Source: Luidia sarsii (lineage: Eukaryota; Echinodermata; Asteroidea; Paxillosida; Luidiidae). Taken from it: DNA of 64,000 nt. The notes below the pieces were generated by a model. That model worked only from the letters and a program-made list of their open reading frames with translations, had not been told where the DNA came from and did not search any database. The stretch spans positions 1,500,590 to 1,564,589 of the forward strand of contig OX465104.1 of NCBI GenBank assembly GCA_949987565.1, given 5' to 3'. Shown piece by piece: positions 12,110 to 23,779 of this stretch. How positions within the stretch are numbered: position 1 is the stretch's first letter; each line of letters opens with the position of its first letter. A program made the position numbers and the translations under genes.

Positions 12110-12615
12110 AGTTAACAAGCGTGATGCACATATCCTATGGAGGTTAACTTATTCTCTGTACGCCCTCTATAGTTCATACACATACAGCCGGGAAGCCCTG
12201 CTTATCAGCTTTACAGTGACGTAATGGCCAATGAGGGTCACTATTACAATCTCCGGAGTTATCGCAACGCAACATTTCTCAAAATTGGTCAAAGTGGTCC
12301 TCTGCTACTGTATGGTTGAATCATTTGCTCATACGCGATGCACATTTTTCTATGGACATAGTTATAACTAATTCTCTGTACACCCTCTATCGCTCATATT
12401 CATACAGCTGCAAAGCCCTTTTTATAAGCTTTACGATGACGTAAGAGTCAATGAGCGTCACAATGGGGTACAGTTTTCGCCATTTGCTTTGTGAACATTT
12501 TGTCAAAGTTGTCCTCCTTTCTATGGAAAATGGCCCAACTAATGTTCCGTGCGCCCTCTAGTGCTCATATTTATACAGCTGGAAAGCCCTTTTTTGATAA
12601 GCTTTACAATGACAA
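12110..12615. repeat. Three tandem copies of a ~200-bp repeat
   Basis: The shared order in each copy is TATGGA, ATTCTCTGTACGCCCTCTAT, TCATA-x-TCATACAGC, AAGCCCT and GCTTTACAGTGACGTAA. The third copy is truncated after GCTTTACAATGAC. Confidence 0.7.
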
Positions 12616-13644
12616 ATCTTACTCGGATTTACCTTCCTCCCCCCCCCACAAAACGGACAAGCATCGAAAGTACTCGAGAAATAAAATAAGTCTACTCGCT
12701 CCGGGGTTCCCTCGGAGTCGTTCTTGAGCCCACAGATTAGAAAGGCGATGGAATGGTAATGAATCGGATTATCGATCGCGTGTGAAAATCAGCCCCCTTA
12801 AAAAAAGATTCAGTGACATTCACGAGCACCTGAACGATATCATTGTCTGTGCGCGGATGAATACAAAATATCCTGGTTGACTTTTTTTTATACGATGACT
12901 CACCCAAGCCCAAAATCGGAGTTACAAGATCTGTGATTCCCCCTCTTCCCATCTCTCTCTCTTTCTCTCTTCCTGTTTCCCCGCCAGCCATGCTGTATAC
13001 GGGAGTGCATTAATGTCGACGATGCCATAATAATATACCAGAGTGCCACTAGCGAGTAATGCGCACGTGCTGGGAGTGGCGAGTCCTATGGCTGTTTGCC
13101 AAAAGCTGCGAGTGATCCGAGTGTCCACGGTTAACCTTTTTACATAACAATTATGGACGAGTGGACCAGGGAGAGTGGTTGCCCCCCTTCACTTCTCCGA
13201 CGGCCAACTCGGGCCGCAATCCCATTGAATACCAAACAGGTGTGACCCTTTTTCCACCTGTTCTTCCCCTGGCGTCATTCGGATCGCATCGGCTCGTGTG
13301 ATATGGGTCCTATTTCATAGAGCTTTTTAGGCATTGATTTCTGATAAGCATGAAAAGTCTTCCCCGTGTAAACAGGATTAGAAAGCACATTATGATGTGA
13401 TGCCAGTTGCTTTTGACTTGTATTCAACTCTTCTTTACTGAGCATGAAACGCAAGTGAAGTTTGGTTTGGCAAAGTGATCTTGCGAATCATGACATTTTG
13501 TGCTTCAGCAAATTTCAGTGCTTAAATCAGCTCTATGAAATTGGGCCATGGTTGGTTAAGGGGTCTGCACAATAGCAAGGGCACCAGCGGCCGTCACTGG
13601 TATCCAAGTATCCACAGCCGTGTCCGTAGGGTCTGTGGTGACTA
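12616..13644. other. No gene seen
   Basis: Ordinary sequence; a CpG-richer patch lies at about 13030-13140. No exon recognised. Confidence 0.5.
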
Positions 13645-13858
13645 TGGCAGTTTTTCGAAACGAAGGCTTAGGCTCAGGCTCAGGCTTCGTCTCCGACTGA
13701 CGAAACCTGAACATCCAGGTTGTGATTTGTTTCCGAATTGGCTTGATAGGTACAGGGTATTCCCCAAGAAACTTGGGCCAAAGGCTTGTTTCTAGGTGTC
13801 TGTGATATTATAACGAGTAAGATGAATATGACCGAAGCCCAAGCCCGAGCTCAAACGC
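13645..13858. mobile_element. GAAGGCTTAGGCTC MITE copy, right tip lost
   Basis: CGAAGGCTTAGGCTCAGGCT to AAGCCCAAGCCCGAGCTCAA, with the same interior CAAGAAACTTGGGCCAAAGG. Confidence 0.65.
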
Positions 13859-13998
13859 GCTATGTCTTCGGCGGTTCCCACAATGGGAGATACACGGCGC
13901 CTTAAGTCCCCGAACAGTGGTAGGCAAAGAAAAAGTGAGAGTTTTACATCGCTGGGTAGCCACAAGCCACAAGGTCACTCTCGCTATTGGCAGTGGCT

Positions 13999-14540
13999 GA
14001 TCTAACCTCTTGAGGGCGCTGCTAGAGAAAGAAGAGCGCCCGCGCCACTCAGTGTGGGTATGGGTTAATGATTGTGGAGGTATCCTCCTTTGAACGCTTG
14101 GGGGCGCTGTTTGGGAACTCACGGCATCTGCGCGGTAGGTGGTGAAGATTGCCGACGGTAAATTTATCCTCTTGTCACCGCTGGAGGGCGCTGATAGGGA
14201 GCTCACAGCGACCCCGTGCAAGCCGGTCAGAATGCCGGTGGTTGGTCTACCCTCCTTCGACCGCTTGAGGGCGCTGTGAATGCCCTTTACAGCGCCACCA
14301 CGCAAGGTAATAAATCAGCCGGTGGTTGGTCTATCCTGCTTTGACCGCTTGAGGGCGCTGTGAATGACCCCTTACAGCGCCACCACGCCAGGTGATAAAT
14401 CAGCCGGTGGTTGGTCCATCCCACTTTGACCGCTTGAGGGCGCTGCGAATGCTCCCCTTACAGCGCCACCACGCCAGGTGATAAATCTGCCGGTGGTTGC
14501 TCCATCCCACTTCGACCGCTTGAGGGCGCTGGGGTGCCAC
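13999..14540. repeat. ~85-bp minisatellite just 3' of the RASD exon, with GAGGGCGCTG motif in every unit
   Basis: Units begin CCGGTGGTTGGTC at 14234, 14319, 14404 and 14490; diverged units precede them. Each unit carries ACCGCTTGAGGGCGCTG and, on the other side, ACAGCGCCACCACG. It stops 41 bp from the RASD stop codon, so it lies in or next to the 3' UTR. Confidence 0.85.
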
Positions 14541-14580
14541 CCCCTAATAGCGCCCTCAAGAGGGACGGGCAGGGTCGGCG

Positions 14581-15188
14581 TCACTGGATGAGACAGGCGC
14601 GCTTCTTGGCGGCGCCGCCGCCGCCGCCACCGCCGCCAGCGGCCGCCTCCTCGCCGGCCTCGTCCTCGTACTCGTCGTCGTGGTGGTTATGGAGCTCCTC
14701 GCGGAGCACGTTGGTCCGGACCTGCATCAGGTCGCTGCGCAGCGAGGGACGGCGGGCGTTGGGCGAGATGACTCCGCACGCGTCGCTGATGCGGCGCCGG
14801 AGCGAGAGCCCGCGCGGACCGCCGGCACCGGCGCCCATCAGCCCGGCCGAGCCGGCGGCCGTCACGCGGCGGTGCAGCGAGGGCGCCATCTCGTTCGGCA
14901 GGCGGGCGTTCTCGAAGAGCGCCCGGAAGACCAAGTCCACGTTGCAGTTGTTCAGGGCCGAGAGCTCGTGGCAGGTCACGCGTCGCCCCGAGGAGAAGGC
15001 CCGCTTGACGTCGTCCAGGAGGACCTCGCGGGCGTCGGACCGGTCCGTCTTGTTGCCGGCGATGACCATGGGCACGGCCTTGGTGCCCTTCCGGCTGCGC
15101 TTGGTGTCGACGATCTGCTGCCGTAGGCGGCGCACTTCCTGGAAGGACTCCAGGCTGTCGATGCTGTAGACCAGCATGAAGAAGTCGC
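14581..15188 (-). CDS. RASD (Dexras1/Rhes)-type Ras GTPase, 3'-terminal coding exon
   Basis: The exon is read on the minus strand from acceptor TTCTAG at 15190-15189. It starts in phase with two bases of a Gly codon and DFFMLVYSIDS, and ends at TGA, giving 201 residues. It carries the second half of the G domain: the G4 motif NKTD (residues 45-48) and the G5 position SAL (76-78). Next come the RASD-family block FRALFENARLPNEMAPSLHR and the family tail motif ARRPSLRSDLM (144-154). After that are an acidic HNHHDDEYEDEAGEE stretch, eight glycines and a basic KKR ahead of CLIQ, a CAAX box whose final Gln favours farnesylation. RASD proteins are membrane-bound small GTPases with long C-terminal extensions. 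G1-G3 (P-loop, switch I/II) must be on upstream exon(s) to the right, which I could not find. The codon usage is very GC-rich compared with the surroundings. A start at the internal Met of FFMLVYS is unlikely, because it would lack nucleotide-binding motifs. Confidence 0.85.
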
Positions 15189-15554
15189 CTAGAAGATGGA
15201 GATAAAGAAAAAAAGCAAAGCGCAGAGAATCAGTATTGCTGGATCAGACTCAACGTTCGAGGGTGGAATCCCAACAATCACAAGATTCGCGGCAACATCG
15301 TGCGACACTTTCGTCGGACACACGGTCCGAAGCGTTCAGTTACCGGCCTTTCTTAGACTCGCACTCATTCTCATAGAAGATAATGAGAACGGGGTCACCA
15401 CCGCAAGCAATCTATGCTGTGAATCCACCATGCAAACCTCAATCTAATTCAAACCAAAGTATCATCTGAAGATACCGACTCTCATAGCAACCACTCTCAC
15501 TCACCCGAGATTTGAGGTGTCACCACAAACAGTAAACGTAACATCTAAGTAGAA

Positions 15555-15765
15555 GCGAGTATCTTGCTGCGTCTTGAGTATGACTTAAATTCACGAGTAT
15601 GACTTAAAATCTTGAATAGGACTAAAAATCTTGAATAGGACTTAAAATCTTGAATAGGACTTAAAATCTAGAGTAGAAATTAAAATCTTGAGTATGACTC
15701 AAAATCTTGAGTAGGAATTCAAATCTTGAGTATTAATTAAAATCTTGGGTAGGACTTAAAGGTTT
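15555..15765. repeat. 19-bp minisatellite (TTAAAATCTTGAATAGGAC) in the RASD intron
   Basis: About ten degenerate units between 15555 and 15765, upstream of the RASD acceptor. A fragment of the 82-bp repeat (GTTTGCGGTGACACCATGC) follows at 15791-15810. Confidence 0.75.
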
Positions 15766-15810
15766 GCACTGTGGAATCAGAGGGTGGAAAGTTTGCGGTG
15801 ACACCATGCA

Positions 15811-16993
15811 AGTCAACACGGAGTACGGCTTTTGAGCAGAGCCGGCAACTTAACGTTTCCGCCCTTCGCCAGGGGACAAAGGTCATGAACTTGAGTCGAG
15901 TTCATGTCCTTTAGGGGGAAAAACAAGGAGAACATCTTCTGATTCCGAGTTTATTGCTGAGAGGAGACGAGGTACCACTGTACACCACTCGATCTTGCGA
16001 GTTGACAGCGTGATCCGAACGGAGCGTGGCTCGGGCGATTCACCGCCCCGCGTGCACCCCGCAATAATCCGCCAGAGGTCTTGCTCGACCACAACCCCCA
16101 CCCCTAAAAAGAAACACACAAGCGCGTGCATTAGGGCCTCGGGCTACCGGCGTATTACCGCTATCGCATCGCAGGAGGAAGGGAGTGGTTGTGATGGCAT
16201 CTTATGAGAGACAATTTCCCCTCAGGGCAGAATGTGCTAACCTTACACATCTCTCCTCCACACATCCCTCTCTCTCTCTCTCTCCCTCCACTTAGGGTAC
16301 CACAATATGGCCGGCCACGTTCTGATCGGAGCGGCTGCCACTAGGCAACGACCCCACAGCGCTCAATGACCGCGGGGACTTAAACGTCAAGCCACCGGCA
16401 AACTCACGGGAGCAAGCCGCTAGGCCGTAATCCCTGCTGACGAAAGAAAAAAAAACCTCTCAAGATCTTAAAAAGTCATTCTCGAAGGAGGGGAAAAAGA
16501 GAGAGATACCCCGTAAGAAAACTAAACCGCCAAACACCTCTCCATGATAGACAAACATACCAAGTATTCTTCAAACAAACGAGCCCTATACACCTCCATA
16601 TTCGACAATAACCTCGTAAAACCATCGACGGGTTTCCTCTTTTGGGTAATTTCTTTCTGTTCCCTTCGGGGCGGGAACAAAAATCAAAATAATCGTGACT
16701 GGAACACTCTCCACGACCGACTGCCCTTCGGGCGACTTTGTGAAGCCTCAGTGAAGCATACTTCCCAGTAATCTCTTTCTTTTTTCTTTCTCTTTTTGGG
16801 TCTAACGATCGTGCCATTTGGACTGGGCATTGCTATCATGGTTCGTGGCCTGAAGACAAGTAGCTGTTAACCCGGTCCATTTACACGGAGGCGAGTACAT
16901 CATACCGTCACTGAGGCCAGCATCAATCGATTAAAGTGGCAAGGACATTGGTTACATTCAAGACCAGATAAGGGCAGGTTTTTTTTATTTTAA
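15811..16993. other. No gene seen; expected location for upstream RASD sequence
   Basis: I searched by eye on the minus strand for a P-loop (GxxxxGK[ST]) and DTxG motif and found neither. A small CT tract lies at 16265-16290. Confidence 0.5.
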
Positions 16994-17735
16994 GAAAGGC
17001 CGTGCCTTTGAGAAAGGTCGTGCCTTTTGAGAAAGGTCCTGCCTTTTGAGAAAGGTCGTGCCTTTGAGAAAGGTCCTGCCTCTGAGAAAGGTCCTGCCTT
17101 TTGAGAAAGGTCGTGCCTTTTGAGAAAAGGACGTGCCTTTTGAGAAAGGCCGTGCCTTTGAGAAAGGTCGTGCCTTTTGAGAAAGGTCCTGCCTTTGGGA
17201 AAGGTCCTGCCTTTGAGAAAGGTCCTGCCTTTGAGAAAGGCCGTGCCTTTGAGAAAGGTCCTGCCTTTTGAGAAAGGTCCTTGCCTTTTGAGAAAGGTCG
17301 TGCCTTTTGAGAAAGGTCGTGCCTTTGAGAAAGGTCCTGCCTTTTGAGAAAGGTCCTGCCTTTTGAGAAAGGTCGTGCCTTTTGAGAAAGGTCCTGCCTT
17401 TGAGAAAGGTCCTGCCTTTTGAGAAAGGTCCTGCCTTTGAGAAAGGTCCTGCCTTTTGAGAAAGGTCCTGCCTTTTGAGAAAGGTCGTGCCTTTTGAGAA
17501 AGGTCCTGCCTTTGAGAAAGGTCCTGCCTTTTGAGAAAGGTCCTGCCTTTGAGAAAGGTCCTGCCTTTTGAGAAAGGTCCTGCCTTTTGAGAAAGGTCCT
17601 GCCTTTGAGAAAGGTCCTGCCTTTGAGAAAGGTCCTGCCTTTTGAGAAAGGTCCTGCCTTTTGAGAAAGGAAGGTCGTGCCTTTTGAGAAAGGATCTACT
17701 AGGATTAAAACGCCATGCCCTTGAACTTTTCTCAC
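16994..17735. repeat. 19-20-bp minisatellite (GGTCCTGCCTTTTGAGAAA), ~36 units
   Basis: The unit is the arm of the hairpin repeat. The array ends in CTACTAGGATTAAAACGCCA, the same sequence that follows the arm elsewhere, so it grew inside one hairpin copy. Units differ by CCTTT/CCTTTT and GTCCTG/GTCGTG. Confidence 0.85.
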
Positions 17736-18926
17736 AATTTCACCCGTGTAACTACTTCACTGAAAAACTTGAAATTCGGTGCAGATTCTGACGTAGATAT
17801 GGCTACTTTTACAATGATTCTATAACTGACATCAGGGGATTACTTTGTTGGCTTGGATTCATGGACCTGATGTAAACATCACTACAGATCAAATACAGCA
17901 CTAAGCATTATGCTTGATGCGAGTTGCAATAAATTAGGAATTAAAAGGTGGAGTAAAAGTAACGGCAAAAAAACCCCGAAACAAGATTCATTCGGTGGTC
18001 ATGGAGTTGGTAACCCTATCACTACGCCCTACCAGAAAAAAAACACCCGACTAGGCGTGCTTTTCACCCACACTTCATGGTCCCGGGCCCCGTAGGCTGT
18101 CAATAATTCGCAGGTCACCATCTCCTAGCCAGGCATTAAGCTACCCTAATTACTCTAGGACCATCAGATAAACAGCAAAATATCAACTGACTTTAATTTA
18201 GTGAGAAGAACATTTTTGGCATTGCTTCATATCAAAACAACTCCGATATGAGTTCGTTTTTAGCTTTCCCCCGACCATTTCCATCGCCGTCGGGGTTCCG
18301 TCGACCTCGTCTCACCCGACGGACCTCCTTCTTGACCGCAAGGGTCGAGCGGTCGGGTAGTGGAGGGGGGAGGGGAGGGGTTGCAAGAACCGAAGAGCCG
18401 GCAGCTACAGGCCACTCAACCGCGCGCGCCTCTGGAAAAAAGAAAAACCCCAAATACCTTATTCCGAGCACGTCGCGAACTCGTGCCTACGCGTCCGTGC
18501 GATCCGATATCACGCGCTTGTGTCGTGATGGCGAGGGATCCAGAATTATCGTATCGGTTGCACGCTGCACTCGCGCGGTTTATCTAACCCCCACCCCCAA
18601 AAAACACCCACAGAGGTGACGAATACCTGGATAATTTTTGAGAAGGTCGGGTGCGATTCAGCGAGCAGGCAGCCACTTTTAGTCGAGTGTCTCGGTGATG
18701 CGACTAGCGTGATGAGCTTTTGTTCGTGTGGATCTTGCGTGGACAGAACAGAACAGGGCGAAGGCTAATACTGCACTTAATGGCGTCTTTCATGGTGTGA
18801 CCTTGTACGCTAATGGCTGTGTAGGCTGTGAGGGTATCGAGTTAGAGGATGTTCCATACTTTCATTACGGTGCAGCAGATGTGCATGATTTGAAGAGCAT
18901 CTTGAAAAGGCCGTGGCATGATGATA
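17736..18926. other. No gene seen; CpG-rich segment at 18240-18560
   Basis: The 18240-18560 part is unusually GC- and CpG-rich compared with its surroundings and could be an unmarked promoter or first exon. No recognised protein. Confidence 0.4.
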
Positions 18927-19014
18927 GGATGGCCAGTTCCTTTCCTCGCCGCCTTTCAACCTTTCCTCAGGTCTAAAAATAGCCAGGTGCCCATTCGCTG
19001 CTGGATGGACAGAG

Positions 19015-20262
19015 AGGAAGAGGGAGAAGGAGAGGGAGAGGGAGAGGGGGGAGAGGGAGAGGGAGAGGGAGAGGGAGAGGGAGAGGGAGAGGGAGAGGGA
19101 GAGGGAGAGGGAGAGGGAGAGGGAGAGGGAGAGGGAGAGGGAGAGGGAGAAGGAGGGGAGAGGGAGAGGGAGAGGGAGAGGGAGAGGGAGAGGGAGAGGG
19201 AGAGGGAGAGGAAGAGGGAGAGGGAGAGGGAGAGGGAGAGGGAGAGGGAGAGGGAGAGGGAGAGGGAGAGGGAGAGGGAGAGGGAGAGGGAGAGGGAGAG
19301 GGAGGGGGAGGGGGAGAGGGAGAGGGAGAGGGAGAGGGAGAGGGAGAGGGAGAGGGAGAGGGAGAGGAGGGGAGGGGGAGGGAGAGGGAGAGGGAGGGGA
19401 GGGGAGAGGGGGATGAGGGAGAGGGAGAGGGAAAGGGAGAGGAAGAGGAAGAGGAAGAGGAAGAGGAAGAGGAAGAGGAAGAGGGAGAGGGAGAGGGAGA
19501 GGGAGAGGGAGAGGGAGAGGGAGAGGGAGAGGGAGAGGGAGAGGGAGAGGGAGAGGGAGAGGGAGAGGGAGAGGGAGAGGGAGAGGGAGAGGGAGAGGGA
19601 GAGGGAGAGGGAGAAGGAGGGGGAGGGGGAGGGGGAGGGGAGAGGGAGAGGGAGAGGGAGAGGGAGAGGGAGAGGGAGAGGGAGAGGGAGAGGGAGAGGG
19701 AGAGGGAGAGGGAGAGGGAGAGGGAGAGGGAGAGGGAGAGGGAGAGGGAGAGGGAGGGGAGAGGGAGGGGAGGGGAGAGGGAGAGGGAGAGGCAGAGGCA
19801 GAGGGAGAGGGAGAGGCAGAGGGAGAGGGATAGGCAGAGGGAGAGGCAGAGGCAGAGTGAGAGGCAGAGGCAGGATGGCCAGTTCCTTTCCTCGCCGCCT
19901 TTCAACCTTTCCTCAGGTCTAAAAATAGCCAGGTGCCCATTCGCTGCTGGATGGACAGAGAGGAAGAGGGAGAAGGAGAGGGAGAGGGAGAGGGGGGAGA
20001 GGGAGAGGGAGAGGGAGAGGGAGAGGGAGAGGGAGAGGGAGAGGGAGAGGGAGAGGGAGAGGGAGAGGGAGAAGGAGGGGAGAGGGAGAGGGAGAGGGAG
20101 AGGAAGAGGGAGGGGAGAGGGAGGGGAGGGGAGAGGGAGAGGGAGAGGCAGAGGCAGAGGGAGAGGGAGAGGCAGAGGGAGAGGGATAGGCAGAGGGAGA
20201 GGCAGAGGCAGAGTGAGAGGCAGAGGCAGAGGCAGAGGCAGAGGCAGAGGCAGAGGCAGAGG
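19015..20262. repeat. (GGGAGA)n purine array, duplicated with its 5' flank
   Basis: Long runs of GGGAGA with AGAGGA and GGGGAG variants. The unique flank GGATGGCCAGTTCCTTTCCT is at 18927 and again at 19873 (offset 946 bp), each time leading into the array and ending in GGCAGA units. The second array copy is much shorter. Confidence 0.9.
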
Positions 20263-20271
20263 GAGCTTCAG

Positions 20272-20346
20272 GTCCTAGTGAGATTCGAACCAGCAACCTT
20301 CTGCACTGTATAGACAAACGCTCTAATCGTTCGACCACAGCGTTCC
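20272..20346 (-). repeat. tRNA-like sequence (third family), probable SINE head
   Basis: On the minus strand GTGGTCGAACGATTAGAGCG (D arm) is followed by an anticodon-like arm and a T arm GGTTCGAATCTC. The acceptor ends do not pair convincingly, so a functional tRNA is unlikely. It borders the GGCAGA end of the purine array. Confidence 0.5.
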
Positions 20347-20755
20347 CCATGTGGGTACACGAGGGTATAATATAGGATTATTCAGTTTTGCTGTTCTGGA
20401 TTTTCTAATCATTGCTAAATTAAATTGGTTTGCTGGGGCTTCTACACGAAACCAGAGGTGTCGCTAACGGTCTACTGGACTAAGGTATAAGCGAAGTGAG
20501 TTGCTGTTTGTGTCTTTTTGTCAGTACCGTAAAAGTTAGAAGGCCTGGCGTTTCGATCCTAGCAGGAACTTTCTTAAAGGCAAAGTGACAAGGACATACA
20601 CTGTATTGCAGGTCATTTTAGTCAGTGAGCAGTTTGAAGCAGTCTTTGTATTAACTTTGCCAGTGCCTGCATGATAGATACAAATAAATTGTATATATTC
20701 TAATCGAGTTTGGGAAGGCGTGAGTATTTCACTGAGTCGGCGTCACTAGTCACTA

Positions 20756-20955
20756 NNNNNNNNNNNNNNNNNNNNNNNNNNNNNNNNNNNNNNNNNNNNN
20801 NNNNNNNNNNNNNNNNNNNNNNNNNNNNNNNNNNNNNNNNNNNNNNNNNNNNNNNNNNNNNNNNNNNNNNNNNNNNNNNNNNNNNNNNNNNNNNNNNNNN
20901 NNNNNNNNNNNNNNNNNNNNNNNNNNNNNNNNNNNNNNNNNNNNNNNNNNNNNNN
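20756..20955. other. Assembly gap (200 N)
   Basis: Exactly 200 N at the left edge of the 62-bp satellite, probably a placeholder for collapsed or unassembled satellite. Confidence 0.99.
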
Positions 20956-22518
20956 GATGTGGGTAGACATAGGGTTGGTGTGTGATGACCCTGTCTACCA
21001 ATTGTATTCAGTCACCTGATGTGGGTAGATAGAGAGTCGGTGTGTGATGACCCTGTCTACCAATTGCATTCAGTCACCTGATGTGGGTAGACAGAGGGTT
21101 GGTGTGTGATGACCCTGTCTACCAATTGTATTCAGTCACCTGATGTGGGTAGACAGAGGGTTGGTGTGCGATGACCCTGTCTACCAATTGTATTCAGTCA
21201 CCTGATGTGGGTATAGGCAAAGGTTGGTGTGTGATGACCCTGTCTACCAATTGTATTCAGTCACCTGATGTGGGTAGACAAAGGGTTGGTGTGTGATGAC
21301 CCTGTCTACCAATTGTATTCAGTCACCTGATGTGGGTAGACAAAGGTTGGTGTGTGATGACCCTGTCTACCATTTGTATTCAGTCACCTGATGTGGGTAG
21401 ACAGAGGGTTGGTGTGTGATGACTCTGTCTACCAATTGCATTCAGTCACCTGATGTGGGTAGACAAAGGGTCGGTGTGCGATGACCCTGTCTACCAATTG
21501 TATTCAGTCACCTGATGTGGGTAGACAGAGGGTTGGTGTGTGATGACCCTGTCTACCAATTGCATTCAGTCACCTGATGTGGGTAGACAAAGGGTTTGTG
21601 TGTGATGACCCTGTCTACCAATTGTATTCAGTCACCTGATGTGGGTAGACAGAGGGTTGGTGTGTGATGACCATGTCTACCAATTGTATTCAGTCACCTG
21701 ATGTGGGTAGACAAAGGGTTGGTGTGTGATGACCCTGTCTACCAATTGCATTCAGTCACCTGATGTGGGTAGACAAAGGGTTGGTGTGTGATGACCCTGT
21801 CTACCAATTGCATTCAGTCACCTGATGTGGGTAGACAGAGGGTTGGTGTGTGATGACCCTGTCTACCAATTGTATTCAGTCACCTGATGTGGGTAGACAA
21901 AGGGTTGGTGTGTGATGACCCTGTCTACCAATTGCATTCAGTCACCTGATGTGGGTAGACAGAGGGTTGGTGTGTGATGACCCTGTCTACCAATATGTAT
22001 TCAGTCACCTGATGTGGGTATAGGCAAAGGGTCGGTGTGTGATGAACCTGTCTACCAATTGTATTCAGTCACCTGATGTGGGTAGACAGAGGGTTCATCT
22101 TGGTGTGTGATGACCCTGTCTACCAATTGCATTCAGTCACCTGATGTGGGTAGACAGAGGGTTGGTGTGTGATGACCCTGTCTACCAATATGTATTCAGT
22201 CACCTGATGTGGGTATAGGCAAAGGGTCGGTGTGTGATGAACCTGTCTACCAATTGTATTCAGTCACCTGATGTGGGTAGACAGAGGGTTCATCTTAATT
22301 GGTGTGTGATGACCCTGTCTACCAATCGTATTCAGTCACCTGATGTGGGTAGACAGAGGGTTGATGTGTGATGACCCTGTCTACCAATTGTATTCAGTCA
22401 CCTGATGTGGGCAGAGAAGGGGTCGGTGTGTGATGACCCTATCTACCAATGGCATTCAGTCACCTGATGTGGGTAGACATTACAGAAGGGTAGATGTGTG
22501 ATGACCCTGTTTACCGAT
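20956..22518. repeat. 62-bp satellite (GATGTGGGTAGACAGAGGGT…), ~25 units, starts at an N gap
   Basis: Each unit contains GGTGTGTGATGACCCTGTCT and ACCAATTGTATTCAGTCACC. Variants with TATAGGCAAAGG and with a CATCTT insert recur, showing higher-order duplication. The left end is lost in the N run, so the true length is unknown. Diverged units lie at 3230-3475. Confidence 0.9.
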
Positions 22519-22909
22519 TTCAATGAGAAAGGGCGCCCCCTATGTATCCCTGCAATGGGGGCTTATTGGAACCCTTGTTGGACTCGTCCGTAGAACACCT
22601 CGTGCTAACGCATGGGACCGTAACGAGATTCTCCTTTACAAGTTCACGATACACTCAATTGTCCCCGATGGCTCGACACCATGTAATGCGATACAATTCT
22701 CATTAACGGCTACATGCCGTACGACGTCGAAGCAGAAGGATTTACAGCTGGGGGCGTCTCTTCGATAGGTCCAGTGCCAAGCATAACAACATTTAGGGCT
22801 AGTCATCTTAATTGATCTATATTTTAGAGCCGCGAGTCCGTCCCGTGTAAGCACATACAGAGGGAGGTCGTCTATAATTCATTATGATATTTTTTTGCGA
22901 TCGAGCAAG

Positions 22910-23690
22910 AGATTCAGAGAGACAGTTGGAGAGGTAGGGGAGAGATAGAGAGACAGACAGAGAGAGGGAGAGAGAAAGAAAGGAGTGAGAGGGAGATATA
23001 GGCGGAGAGAGAAGGAGATTGAGAGAGAGGTGAGAGAGAAAGAGAGAGAGAGGAAGAGAGAGAGAGAGGAAGGGAGAGATTGAGACAGTCAAATTGAGAG
23101 GTAGGGGAGAGATAGAGAGACAGACAGAGAGAGGGAGAGAGAAAGAGAGGAGTTAGAGGGAGATATAGGCGGAGAGAGAAGGAGATTGAGAGAGAGGTGA
23201 GAGAGAAAGAGAGAGAGAGAGAGGAAGAGAGAGAGAGAGGAAGGGAGAGAGAGAGACAGTCAAATGGAGAGGTGGGGAGAGATAGAGAGACAGACAGAGA
23301 GAGAGGAGAGAAAGAGAGGAATGAGAGGGAGAGATAGGTGAGAGAGAGAAGGAGAGAGAGGAAGAGAGAGAGGATGGAGATAAATAGAGAGATGAGGGAG
23401 GAGGTAGTTTGGGAGACAGAGAGACAGAGATTCAGAGAGACAGTGAGAAACAGAGAAACAGTGAAACAGATAAACAGAAACAGAGAGACACAGAAAGAGA
23501 TGCAGAGAGTGAGAGGAAGATAGAATGAGGGCGGGCGATGGAGGGGAGTGACGGTGTTAAGGAAGAGACAGGAGAGGGAAATATAAAGTAGAAAGAGTGC
23601 AGAGAGAGTCAGGGAAGGGTGGAAGAGTGGGATAAAGGGTGAGGGGAGGAGAGAGAAAGGACAGGGCGAGGGGGAGAGAGAGAGCGTCGT
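22910..23690. repeat. GA-rich tract with ~175-bp tandem units
   Basis: The marker GAGGTAGGGGAGAGATAGAG recurs at about 22931 and 23099, and a variant at about 23268. GATATAGGCGGAGAGAGAAG recurs with the same spacing. The rest is irregular GA/CA-rich sequence. Confidence 0.75.
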
Positions 23691-23779
23691 CTCGTTACCA
23701 CGGACGTTACCGTGTCACGTCACTGCCTGCCCCTCACCGCCCCTACCCCTTCCTCCTACATTCCCTCCCCGGAAGCGAC

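Noticed and set aside
16923..17735. 270-codon minus-strand frame with GPFSKG/TFLK repeats
   Set aside because: It follows the 19-20-bp minisatellite derived from a hairpin repeat; frames shift between unit variants and no gene context exists.
18918..20350. Long frames on both strands
   Set aside because: They translate (GGGAGA)n as Glu-Gly, Arg-Glu or Ser-Pro runs and are open in several frames at once.
20710..21001. Reading frames across the N run
   Set aside because: They are open only because N was translated as X; the same holds for 52607-52904.
20956..22518. CRISPR-like regular repeats
   Set aside because: The units are contiguous 62-bp satellite with no unique spacers, in a eukaryotic genome. 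The 44-bp, 82-bp and 75-bp arrays fail for the same reason.
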